From Symsagittifera roscoffensis (Eukaryota; Xenacoelomorpha; Acoela; Convolutidae), in contig NC_087063.1 in NCBI RefSeq assembly GCF_963678635.1, positions 43,538,759-43,602,758 on the forward strand: a stretch of DNA of 64,000 nt, written 5' to 3'. This document shows, piece by piece, positions 26,346 through 41,500 of this stretch (positions are counted from its first letter, which is position 1; each line of letters begins with the position of its first letter). Under the pieces are notes generated by a model. It worked only from the letters and a program-made list of their open reading frames with translations, was not told the DNA's origin and made no database searches. A program made the position numbers and the translations under genes.

Positions 26346-27190
26346 TAGATCAGTTGGTAAAGTAAAAGAAAGTAAAGAGAGAACGCAAAATGCAGTGAAA
26401 ACATTGAAGTAAAGTTAATTAGGTGGCGTTGAGTACAGCTGAATCATGTAAAAAGAAATAAGTGAATTAAGTAAAAGAAGTAAAGTTAGGCAAAGTAAAG
26501 TGATGTATGCTTGTTGTTTTGTCTGTCTGTATGTATTCAAGTATGTGTGTATGTTTGTATGCAATTATGCAAAATGTATGTATGTTAGTAGGTAAGTAAA
26601 AAGTGTTTTGGTAATTTAGTTTCTATGTTTTAAGTAAGTATGAAATTAGGTATATTTAAGTAAAGTAATGTAAAGGAAATGATAAGTAAGCCAGAAAATA
26701 AGTAAGTAATTAAATCATTTGATAAATGATAACTAGGCAAACCAGAAAGTCAGCAAATATTACTTAAATTACTGAACGGCTCAATTGAACGCTATCCAAA
26801 TCGTGAAACGGTTCTCAAGGCAATTAACTTGAAAGAGACTGCTGAAAAGTTTTCAAAATTCCTGTTATTTAGGTCTCAAAATTCAAATTATGATTCTAGC
26901 AGAGGAAAAATAAGCTTATTCGATATCGATAGTGGGTAGACATATGGTTTGTGCACATGACAGAGCTAAAGACTGCCAGTGTTCAAAAGTTATCTACATA
27001 ACATTGTGCAGGTAAAATATTCAATGATAGACTTTTGGTTTTTTAAAGTTATCGAAAAGACAGAAAACTATTCTCTTCGAATGGCCGAGAAAGCTGTGGG
27101 TTTAGTTCCCGGGCAACATATAATAAAAAATTGGTCACTCCCGACAAGTTCATTTTTAGATCCGGCTGCATCGTGCAAATAAGCGTGCAG
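26346..27190. other. GTAA-derived degenerate tail and spacer
   Basis: To the right of the array the sequence is still rich in gtaa, gtaaag and gtatgt up to about 26,720, which looks like an old, decayed part of the same microsatellite. Then comes non-coding AT-rich DNA. The matching stretch in copy B is 29,525-30,370. Confidence 0.5.
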
Positions 27191-27192
27191 TC

Positions 27193-30370
<3,178 letters not shown>

Positions 30371-32470
30371 TAAAAACTCGGAGTCGTTCAATTACTTTAC
30401 CAAGGAACAGTTTTTCATACCAATTAAGCCGCCATAAGATCTCAACTTAAATGAAACGTCGCAAATAAGGTTATTAGAATTAACAGAAAATGAGAAAAAG
30501 CTAATGAAAGTTTCTTTGGTTAGAATTGTCATAATAGATTTGCTATAAGGACGTATACATTTCTTGAAAAATTTCTAAATCAATTGGAGTAACTCGGTTT
30601 TTCCCAATTTCAATGTTTTTTTTCAAACACCTCTCCAAGCTGCTAAATGACAGCCAGTGAAGATAAAAGATAGCTAGGAGATACTTTTAGGCTTTTCTAG
30701 TTTCCGGCGGTAAATAACCAAATGAAATACCGGAAACACTTTTGTTTTGTAGTAATGCACCAAGTTTTTGAAAAAAGCTCGGCGCACTTTTGCATATTCT
30801 TTTCCTCTTTCCTTTTTTCTACTCGTCCTTTTCCCATTGAAACTTCCGTTCCACTCTAGAGAAACACAGCATACTGTTCTTCACCGGTTTGGAACTTTGG
30901 GTTTTTTGTATGGTAAAAAGCCCTCTAAATTGTATAAGTTAATTATAAACATCTTAAAAACACCAAGTTCCCTCTAATTTCAATTTTCTCATTTCGAAAC
31001 TTGGCAAACTTATCCATTGGTATAACTTGCCCAGAAACGGCTGCCGCTTTTGGAGAATTAGTTCAATTAACTGCCTTTTCACCATAAATTATAGGTCAAG
31101 TTAAGGAATTAGTTTACTGCTGCCAACAGTTAAGCCACGCTGTCAAAATTGCCGGCGAATTTTTATTATATACTATAAAAATCAATTTCACTTTCACTAA
31201 CCAATTTTAACTAGGTCGGAAGCTCATTTGGCCGAAACAATTATAACAATTATCATGATTCATATAATTAACCAGGACCAATAATCAGGTCCACAAAAAG
31301 ATTGGAATTAGAAAGAATTTTATATCATGTCCCTTGTTAAGCTAAGCTTGGCAAGATCCTAATTATGGGGTCTTCTGCTTTTTGGGTGTAAAAATTTTTT
31401 CGTTTACAAAATCTTAGGATGAGGGTCCTCCAAAAATTTGAGGACCCCTTTCCTAGGATTTTGCTTTACGTGAGGAAACCCCCCCCCCCTTAGGAAGGAC
31501 CCCCCTTAGGGTCCGGGACACGATACAATACTACTAACTTCATTGCATAAAAGAAAAACTATTTTAAGCTCGCCTAAAAGCTTACGACTAATATCTTTTA
31601 TCACTCTTTTTGTTATTGAACGATTGACATAGTATGGATCAGTTTGTTTTATTTCCTTACTCAATTTATCAATCGCAAAACACGCTTCCAAAAAAAGTGG
31701 AACAAAAGCAAGAAAAAGACGAGATTGTACCAAAAGATTTTGATTCTGTTTACAGTGCTGTAAATGCTAGATTGTAAACAAGTAACAACAAGCATCTTTT
31801 TGTTTTAATTTTGAATTCTCTTAGAATCGAACTGAGTCAGACAAAATCTTATTAGACAATCGAGACAGAAAAGAATTTATTGCAGACTTTGCGTGTGCAC
31901 TAAAAGGAAAAAAAAGATTTTTCAGATACTTATTTAGTTAACACTCCTCCTTTCAAAATAAGTACTGCATCATAGGCTACACTAGTCTTGAGCTTCAGTT
32001 AACCTTGTCCCATACGAAGTTTATTGAGAGCAAGCATGATGCTTGTTGTTGCCTTTAGAAAATTAGACCAGGTAATATGGTGCCCAGTTTTTTCAAACCT
32101 AAACATTTTACCAGCCTTTGGTCTTTTTTTGTTCAGATTTTTATTATTGCTGTTAACGCATCCTTTAAAAGAAAATTGAAAATTGTAATCGAGTTTGTTT
32201 TGCTTTTAACCAAAATTCTCAGTTAATTCAATTGGTTAACACGCCAATTTACCTGAAATTATTAATGCTTTGCACATTCAATTACACCTTAAGCATGCTT
32301 GTTACATGTAGTAAGAAAAAATGTAGCTAAGCCTACTGTACAAAATACAGGAAACAAACGCTTCGGATTGCAATTACAACGAGTCGCAATTTATTTAACA
32401 TTAAATTTCTTCAACATTCAGTTCTACAAAAACGAGATTAATTGCCAATCATGATACAACCGACGTAATT
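30371..32470. other. Non-coding AT-rich region with one hairpin
   Basis: No gene is supportable. The frames near 30,768-30,977 (plus) and 31,506-31,733 (minus) match nothing I recognise. Poly-C tracts occur at about 31,481-31,510 beside the hairpin at 31,408-31,462. Confidence 0.45.
31408..31462. repeat. Imperfect 23-base inverted repeat with 9-base loop
   Basis: The arms at 31,408-31,430 and 31,440-31,462 pair at about 19 of 23 positions. They start 'aaaatcttaggatgagggtc' and end 'cctttcctaggatttt', with loop 'caaaaattt'. C-rich tracts follow immediately, so this may be the end of a decayed foldback element. Confidence 0.65.
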
Positions 32471-32479
32471 TTTTTTTAT

Positions 32480-34260
32480 TTCCAGTTTCATGAACAGTCT
32501 AGTTATTCTAATTACATCCATTAACGATGAGATACTTACGCTAATGAACGCCGTAAACTTCGAACGGGAGAAGACCTTAATCATCGTCTCAAATTGCAGA
32601 AACTTATTTACAGAAGGGCGCAGAGAGACTACAAAAGGTCCGATAAGTCTCTTCGATCGTATTCTCTTACCTCCTCATTTTCGTCACGAATGATAGCGAG
32701 CAGCCCACGCAACAGCAAGTTTCGTCTTGCCACCCGCAATCACCATCAGCAACTTTTATGTCACGCTTTTGGGGAGCAGCAATGCCAACATGGCCATCAG
32801 TCAACACGAAGTTTTCATCCTTGACATCACTTTTTGCCTCGCTTAAGGCCCGCTAAAAGAAATTAATTCCAGAGCAGTCAAATTCTGGAAAACGCATCTA
32901 TGCCGCAAACCAATGTTGACAAGTGAGAAAATTTGTCTCGTCATTACCACACTCAAGAAGCTCAACTTCATGGAACGCAACACGACCTCAACTTCGGATT
33001 TAATCTCCATTTTGACAAACAGCAAACGGCAACTAGAGAGACGCAACTACTGAACCCTTCAGTGACAGTTTGTAGTTGCCACCATACATGCCCCCCTCGG
33101 AAACTTGTTTTAACTGTTATGACACTAATTTGACATCTATCAATATCATACAAGAGGAATAGATGTTTTTCATGCCAGTACAGCTCAGCATCTTCATGAA
33201 TCTCACCTTCATACTGGCAAATCCCTCAAACTGACTTCCAGGTCTCAAGTCGACAGCCATTAAATGAAAAACAGTTCAGCGCCTTCAGACCTATGAACTC
33301 GAACAGAGATTACACTGCCATGCGCAGCAATCCCCCACGCTTTTCCAACAAATATCAGCCGAAACTTATAAACCCTGACGTTGAATCGACAGTGCAGTCA
33401 ACAACACAGCAAATCCTACTGTCTAGTTTCGACAAAAGAGTTTACGGAAAGAGGAAAACACAGCCAACACGATATTTGGAATAAACACAGCCCCCACTTA
33501 AGATCAATCAGGAAGCACATAAGACCAACATATGATACGCATCGACAATCAACCCAACAAAAATACAACCAACCCCAGCACCATTAATGAACAATATGAT
33601 GAGCAATGGAGTGCACGAGCCCAACCAACGGACCCAGCCAATATCCAGCCAACAACCCTCTTACCGTCAAGAATATCTAGCTTTTCAGAACCTACCTACT
33701 TTCATTGCATCTCACAACGTGGCCTAGACGCAACGACCAGCACAGCCTGACTTTAGCAACCAGCAGAAAAATTCAGTCTTTCATGGAATAATTCTCATTT
33801 GTCAAGCCATTTATGTTATATTGAAACCCAGAAGAATGATTAAAATGGATCGGGCTCTTCAAGGTGACACTCGAAAATGCCAACACGTCCCACTCGGAGA
33901 AAACGATCCATCCACACCGACTTGTCTCCGGAGATGTAAAATCTCTGATCAGCGGATATTGGAAGCAACGGGTCATTGTACAACTTAGCATTCCAACGCC
34001 TGGGAAACTACTTGGCATTTCCGATGAAGATAGTGACAAGTTTCCTTCGGCGATTCGACAGCATCAGCAGTCCAACTTGCCACAGTAGTACGACACAGCA
34101 GAAGCTACAAGCACCTCGCTAACTTCCTGAAGACAATAGTTGACACCTTCACAACTTTTGGGTTCAACCACGATCTCCGCTCTAGAAAGAACAGTCAAAC
34201 AGCTTTGAAAAACTGCCGATACCCTGTCGACTGGAATGGAATCACTAGCTCAACTTGATG
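32480..34260 (+). pseudogene. GC-richer island with broken coding-like frames
   Basis: Base composition is clearly less AT-rich than the surroundings, and codon-like stretches continue across stops. A basic stretch including KLIYRRAQRDYKRSDKSLR lies at 32,594-32,824. Gln/Ser/Thr/Pro-rich frames lie at 33,293-33,750. A further frame at 33,864-34,088 continues past several stops to about 34,255. An acceptor-like 'tttttttatttccag' ends near 32,487. This could be the gag-like part of a decayed retroelement or a dead host gene. I do not recognise the family and claim no function. Confidence 0.3.
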
Positions 34261-34488
34261 TTCTTCGCAATTATTTAGTTTACCCAAAAAATTTATATAT
34301 ATATATAAATATATATAATTTATAAATATATATATTTTTTCAAAACTCACTTCGGTTTTCCGTAATTTTTCGTCTCAAGTGTATTGAAGCGTAAGAACTC
34401 GAAGTCTGAGTTAAAGTTTTTTAAACCTATGGTCTTTTTAAGCCTTGTTGCACCCACCCGATGAAATAATACCAAGGGGCTCAGAGAA

Positions 34489-34743
34489 ATGATATTGTCT
34501 TATTGTACCGCCTTTCATCAACCTAAGTTTTATTGGCTGGATAGGTTCGTGAAGCTACTTGTTTTAAAGCCATGTCTTAATCTTACTCTTCTTTTCCGTG
34601 TTCTCGGCAGATCTGTGAAACACCGGTATAGAAAAGAGGCTAAGTTGAGATCAACTTTGTTTCAACCGCAGTTTATAAAGTGGTCTGAACAGTTAAATAG
34701 ATCAGTGAACTCTATTTATTTAGAGTATCAAAGATTGGGTTGA
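34489..34743 (+). CDS. Small unidentified open frame, 84 aa
   Basis: A basic 84-residue frame with no match I recognise. Lys, Arg and aromatic residues are common, there is no signal peptide, and no splice or promoter signal supports it. It could be random. Confidence 0.12.
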   Translation: MILSYCTAFHQPKFYWLDRFVKLLVLKPCLNLTLLFRVLGRSVKHRYRKEAKLRSTLFQPQFIKWSEQLNRSVNSIYLEYQRLG

Positions 34744-34946
34744 TTTGAATTCAAAACATAACAATTTCACCTTCTATCATAAAACAATTAAAATGCTGGA
34801 AACAGCAAAGTTGCAGTTCCAATTAGTTTGCAGTTTTGACATTTCGACGAAACTTTTCTAAAAGTTCGATGATCGTAGCTTGCCGAATCGAAATTCCCTT
34901 CTGATCCTTGAAAAGGTCGATAAGACAAACATTACCTATTTTAATT

Positions 34947-35051
34947 ATGAGGCTTCATCTGTTTATCATTATAATTTATGTCTATAAATCTTTTTCTCTT
35001 CCTCATTTCAGCCGTGATCAAAATGAAACTGAGATCAACGTTTGCAATTGA
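34947..35051 (+). CDS. Possible signal-peptide exon upstream of the protease homologue
   Basis: ATG at 34,947 opens MRLHLFIIIIYVYKSFSLP, a short basic start followed by a hydrophobic run, 330 bases upstream of exon A and on the same strand. The frame stops at 35,051. No donor I can see joins it to exon A in phase, so this is only a candidate for the missing first exon. Confidence 0.15.
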   Translation: MRLHLFIIIIYVYKSFSLPHFSRDQNETEINVCN

Positions 35052-35387
35052 TATATATCTTCAAACTGGGAATTTCAAACTAGTTCCAAAAGAAACTTTT
35101 TTTTGAAAAAACAATATTAAAGGGGAACAAAATTTTCTTGAAGTTGACTTTAAACTGACGCTGCCGTCGATTCAATAATGTGATTAAGAAAAATTAATTT
35201 TTAGACCCTGGTAGTTTGTTTCGATTATCGAAACAATCAATTGGACCAAACGGAGGGATCAAGTTTTCAATGTAGTACAATTAGCTCAAAGTCAGAGACT
35301 CGCACAAATAAAGAATGCGGAAAGAATGATTGCAAACAATTGGAACTAAACTGATTAGAACTCAGCCTTATCTTCGAACGTTACCAG

Positions 35388-35569
35388 TAAGAGAGTCCCC
35401 TTGGTTTCCACAATAATCAATGGGATACCCTCTCCCCCTCATTCGAGGCCATTCTATGTGCGAGTGAGCAGAATATTCAACCATTATTATGGATCGTATT
35501 ACTGCGGAGGTACCATAATAGCCCCCCAGTGGGTTATAACTGCCGCCCATTGCGTAGCAGGATTACCAG
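35388..35569 (+). CDS. Protease homologue exon A: activation site and catalytic His
   Basis: Acceptor 'cgttaccag' ends at 35,387 (an alternative AG is at 35,365; an in-frame stop lies at 35,356). The exon encodes [15 protein letters not shown], then the CGG and TAAHC blocks. The donor CCAG|GTAAAC leaves one base of the last codon. The frame is open across the whole exon and the His57 motif is intact. Confidence 0.88.
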
Positions 35570-38500
35570 GTAAACAGATCTGAGAACAGATTTTTGATAG
35601 CAAAAAGAAATATATTTAGGTATACGCGGTTAGTTTACAGTAGCAGTCTTTTGACCGAGCTGATCTGAAAACTTTTAAGGGCGCATTTAAAGTTTTCTCG
35701 AGGAACATCTACAAAAATTTGAAAAAACTGGTCGAATTTTATGGTTGTCCAATTTGATTTCGACCTAGTCCTCAAAACCACAAAATTCTATAGCCAAAGT
35801 TTTGTGCGCTGAAGACGAATTTGTAAGAAACTGATTTAAAAATTATGTTCTTGAATACTTCTTTTGAAGGGTTTGCCCAAATAATTGCGTTTATTAACGC
35901 AAAATCCGAAAAACAAACCATACCGCGCCAAAAGTGTTTAGACGCCAAAGAAGTCCTGTAAAATATGGAGAGTATAGAACTCCTGAGAAGTAAGATACCC
36001 CAACGCATAATCCGCTCCGCACCTGGTTCTGAATCAAAATACATAAACTTAGCTTAAAAGGTGCTAGAAAGGGTCTTGATTATTGTTCCGACTTTTGATA
36101 CGAAAGTAACGAAAAATTTGTGCTCGGGGTGGGTTTTTTTTCCTCAGACAAATTTCGACTTTTTAACTAGCCAGTTTTGACGGAAATTTTTCCTTTACTA
36201 ACCGATCAATGCTGGTCGATGGCTTAGTAATTTATCCTAAGTTATAAGTCTCACCTTTTATCGTCAAGTTGTCTTGACAAACGTTATAGTAGAAACAATA
36301 GATAGAAAAATGTATGAATTAATTAGCTGGGTAAATACAAAGCACAGGGTTAATAGATTATATAAATTAATCGAACAGCTTAAAGAAACAAATCTATGAG
36401 GGGAGGTTTAGCTAATCTTATTTTGTTCATCAATTTTTTATCTTCTTACTAAGGTCGACGATTGTTTAGTTTTCTTGCGTCACCCTTGGTTGTGTCCACT
36501 TCTGCACTTCTGCTGGTTCGTCTGTAGTGTCCTTGTTGTAGTCCTTTTCGTCCTTATGATCCGGGTTTCCTCGGTATTGCGTATCTCGATTTATAAGTTT
36601 TATCGAAATAAACGAGAATTTTTTCTCTATTTTATTTGGAAAAGGACTATTTTTATGTTATTGTAAGAGTGGAAAAGAAAAATTATTTATTTTGAAAAAA
36701 AGTTTTTAAGAGATCGGACTTGCTGCTGATGACTGAGCAAAATGAAACACTGAAGATTTCAGGCCAGTCCTTTTGCTCGTAAACAGAAACCGGCGGCTGA
36801 TTCAATCTTTTATTATTCAGATTTCACCTGCTCCTTTAATCTCCCTTTCTTTTGAGGGAAATTTCAACTAGTTTTTATTTGATTTTTTCCAATCAAACAT
36901 CTTTGAAATATTAGTCCCCTTTGATTAAAACCGCAGCCTTAAGTTTTGACTCATTAAAAATTCATATTACTCAGTAGTAACTTCGAAAAAAATAAATGTA
37001 TTGAAATGAATTGAAATTTTTTTTAAAATAGAATTTGAAAACTTTTTGTAAAAATCATCCCCCCCGCAAGCCATATAAAAAAAAATGAGAAATTTCTTCC
37101 ATTTTAACAATCAATTATTGCAAATAAGCTTCTTCCGACCAATTTGGACTGATTTCTAAGTTGAACTAAAATCTCCGCTAACGCGTTTATAGCTCAAAAA
37201 ATATCGCGCGTTAATTGTCCCAAATTGGCCAAAATATCTAAACCCCAATAACTTTATGAAAAATGTTGACAAGTAAAATAGATTTTTTTAAATTTGCACT
37301 CAAGACAACAATTTTTCTTGATTGATATTTTGAAAATTTCGTTAAAAATGGCTGGTTGAAATGTCGAAATTTTTCTGAAGAACTACCCGAGCACGGAACA
37401 ACAACAACATACTGTATTTAGGTTGCAAAAGTGCTCTGTAAGTTGTAATGAGTTTTTTTTATTGAAACTTCCGTAGAGAGTAGAAGTTTCCGAGAAAATA
37501 AAGAAATTTTCAGTGGTTTTAAAGTTTTGATTTTATGGTGTTTTTACTGGTTTCTAAAATGTACTATGAAATCTTTCATTTCTGTCCATGCTTCAGCAAA
37601 CATGAAAACTTCAGGGAATTATTTGTTTGTTCCAGCCAGCTCGCTATTTCAATTAAGGCTGCTTGATTTTCAATGTGCAACCGGTTTGTTCTGGATGGTC
37701 TATTAGCAGTAACATCAGCGTATTTTCAAGCCAGTGATCACAATTTAGCAGTTGAGATAAATTTCATAAAAAGCCGTAGAACAAAAACTGATCAGTGCTG
37801 ATCAACAGAGCAAGCATCTGTATACTCGATTGCTGCACATATGCCAGTCAATGTTGTCAGTAAATTAACTGTGACTTTTTCATTTGCTGAATTTGACAAA
37901 CTTGAGCTTTTCTAGACAAAACTGAGTGCTCAACATCTTCAACCGTTTGTTTCGAAATTATAGTCGAAAGTCAATTGTGTCAGCTTTTTGCGTGAAAATT
38001 GTTTCTTAATTTTTGATTAATATTTCTATAAATTGAACAATTGCATTTTGTTTAATATTTTATATAAATTGAACAATTGCATTAACTGTTTCACGGCAGG
38101 ATCTGAAACCAAATGGGTATTCAATGTTGAATAAACCGTTGATTAAATCAAATGATCTACATACGCTGCAATACAATGATATATGACTATAATCATGGGC
38201 TTACATTCATCAGGTATAAATGATAATTGTCGGAAGATTGACGGGTCATTTTATTCCGTTTTGTATGTTTAAAAAGACAAAAGCTCAAACAAAAATAAAA
38301 GATAACACTGGTATACTAACTAGACTGACTAAATAAGTTTAAGTAGTAATAGTTAGTAATAGCTAACTGTTTTTTTTTCTATTTGCTGAGGATTGTAATC
38401 TAATGGACTCTAAATCGACAATAACAGGTAGAAAATCAATAATACGACCAAGGTCAATTAACAGTTGAAAATTGAAAAATACAAAACATGGCTTTCACCA

Positions 38501-41500
38501 AAAATAAAAAAAAAATATTTATCTGCATTAAGTAGCCATATAACACTCATGCCCATTGCCACCTTCACTTATGAAAATTTCCGACTACCCTTGAAATTAT
38601 ATGGAGTCGTAGTCTTCGCTGTAATAAAAATTGATGACATTTCAATTTCATCATTTTTTAAAGTTTTTAAATTAAATCAACTATCCAAACGCAATGTAAA
38701 AAAATAACGAGGCCAAACTGTGCACTAAATAGGCGCACAATTTTGTTTCCGTAGCTTCCTGGATTCTAGAGACAAATCTTTAAACATGTTAAGAGTTTGT
38801 CGGAATGATCAAAGAGAATGAAAGAACAAAAGAAGAACAAAGGGAGCGTCCTTGTTGCAGAATCCACTTACAATTCTCAAAATGCTTACTTTGGCCTTGT
38901 AATCAAATGGCAAATTAGCATATCGCAAAAGTTTAAATCGACTAAAAGCATGCCTAAGTTCCATTTGGCACGATTTTAAGACGGATTAAATTGCTGTTTA
39001 CTTATCTCGTGCGTTGATTGTTCCAAATTTGCCAAACTGACAATCAGTAAACACCCACCCAAAGTTTTTTGAAAAAAAATCTCAGGTGAAATATTGCTGT
39101 AAGTTTGAGCTCAGGACAACAATACTGTTTGGCTGATATAAAAAGATTCGTCAGAAATGGGTAGTTAAAAAGTCGAAGTTTAAAGTTAAAAAAATGAAGT
39201 TAAAAAGACAAAAATCACACCGAGTTCCAAAATTCCAACACTTTTTTCGAAAGTCGGAACGAAAACTATACCGATCTCAATTATTCGGTTACTTTCATCG
39301 AAAATTGGAAAAATGAAAGAAAGTCGGAACAATGCATTTACCCGCAATGAGGATCCATGGATAATAATCAATTATAATGGATTTTCATTGTATGTCTCCA
39401 TAAAAATCTAAAATAATCTATTATAGGAGAATAAAAGCTATCATAAAACAAATAAAGTAAAATTTAATTTAATTCATTATGACGGATAATGATGGACTAA
39501 AAAATTTATAACAGCCTAGAAGTTTTGAGTAAAAGCCGAGAATTTCCAAAAGCTGGAAAATCAGTTTCAAAACTTGAACTTGCAATCGCTAAATTGTGTT
39601 TTACATTTGGCTACAAAAGTTATTTTGTTTTCAAATGCCCCATGGAATTATAGAAGACTTTTCTGGCCATGTCAATAGAGTTCTCTAAACGAACTCTGCA
39701 TTCTGCATTACAGTAAAATATCAACTATTCAACCATCCATTGGATCCACCAAACTTTTAAACAACTTTCCTATTAACCCATGATCTAACAAAAACTGATT
39801 TTTGTTATCCATGGTGTGAATCAGTCAATACATAAAAGTAAGAGTTTGTTATTTTGCCACATTTTATCCATTGGCCCGCAACGGCCAGATCGACTCTTCA
39901 TTCGCTCTAAAGACTTATGTTATTTTCTGCGTTTTTTGTCCCTAAACTTAATTTTAGGTTTAAACAAGTTTTGATTCTTTTTGAATAGATTTTGGCACGT
40001 TAATAGATTTCTGTCTGCTCGGTACAGATATAGTTTCCAAATGCACATCGCCAAACTTTTGATATTGGTCTCGATGTGTTCCGTAAAGCCTCGATATCAA
40101 CAACCCGGGTTACCTCTTTAGACCAAAAATGCTAGTCATACAAATCCATAAATTAAGTTTATGAAAAAATACTACCCAAACAAATTTCATTCATTTTACT
40201 AAAATGGTGTCATCGAATATTTTTCGAGGAACTTTATTCTTGATTTGGCTGAAATTCGGTGCATCGCATTAAATAAAAAAGAAAAACTCTTTGTGAAAAA
40301 AATGCTGATCATACAATTTCCATATATGGAAATTGTATGACTAGCCTTTTTTTGACGGCGACAACAAAAACTTTTCAAAGTAATTTTCCACCTGCCTCAT
40401 TTTTTTTGCAGATTGATTTTTGTACTGAAACAAACATTTTCCTAAAACTTTTTGCATGCAAAATTTAAATTTTGCCTGCATAACGTAGTCCTGGGTACAA
40501 AAAAAATTGGATTTGTTTTCCGTTTTTCTGGAAATGAATTCAAATTTATCCAGCAAATTAATTCTATTTTTTTTGTAAGGCATAATTATGTATGCATTGA
40601 TCAATGTCCGATAATTTAACAATTCAAAGTTTGAAATTAATCTTTCCCAAAATTTTTCTCGAAAACGCAAATTAATTCTATTTATTTTGTATGGCATAAT
40701 TATGTATGCATTGATCAATGTTCGATAATTTAACAATTCAAAATTTGAAATTAATTTTTGCCAAAATATAAAAGTTTGATTCTTATAGTTTATGTTTTGT
40801 GCAAGAACTCTGAACTCTTATACAATTCAGGTAATTTCCAATGCATTGTAAATGCAAGACGATCAAACCTTTTGTGACTCAAGTTTTAAGTAGACTATTG
40901 TCTTTGTCACTTGTGTTTGTTCACAAACACATCCCAAAATTTTTGGGAAACTAAGTCTTACAACCTTTTTTTATTTATAGGAAAAGGCTAGTTATACAAT
41001 TTCCATATCAGAAAAGTCACTAATCATAGACCTTTCATGTTTTTTTTGTTCTTATAGAATTGCATGAAAAGTGTATGATTAACTTTTTTCCATTTATGAA
41101 AATTGTAAGACTAGCATTTTTGGTCTACCCGAGAGAGGGGGTTGTGCTGCTGATAGTACCAGTTTAGTTTCAAGTAAAAGTAATTCATCCTTGATATATA
41201 AATTTATCCGTTACAGCTTAATGTATGTCCCGATCTTGTACAACACTCGAACATTCGTTTCTCCTTCGCTTCCTCTGTTAATAAGCTTGTCGACCTTTGT
41301 CAGCGAGTTTTAAATTTTGCGGGAGCAGTAGGTTTTTTTGCTAAAAGTTGTCGGTTATGGGCGTTTGGCATTGTTTTACTTGCAAAATGAAAAAACAAGA
41401 TCATTAGCAGAAGTTGTAACGAAAATCTTTTCAGAAAAAATGTGGAGATTCAGAAGGAAACGAGTTAAATACCTGGATAAATTTTATTGGTTGTAATTTC

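Noticed and set aside
39690-39770. Exon candidate with NHPLDPPNF for the protease homologue
   Set aside because: It has no donor in phase, and the exon at 44,588-44,678 fits both neighbours exactly.
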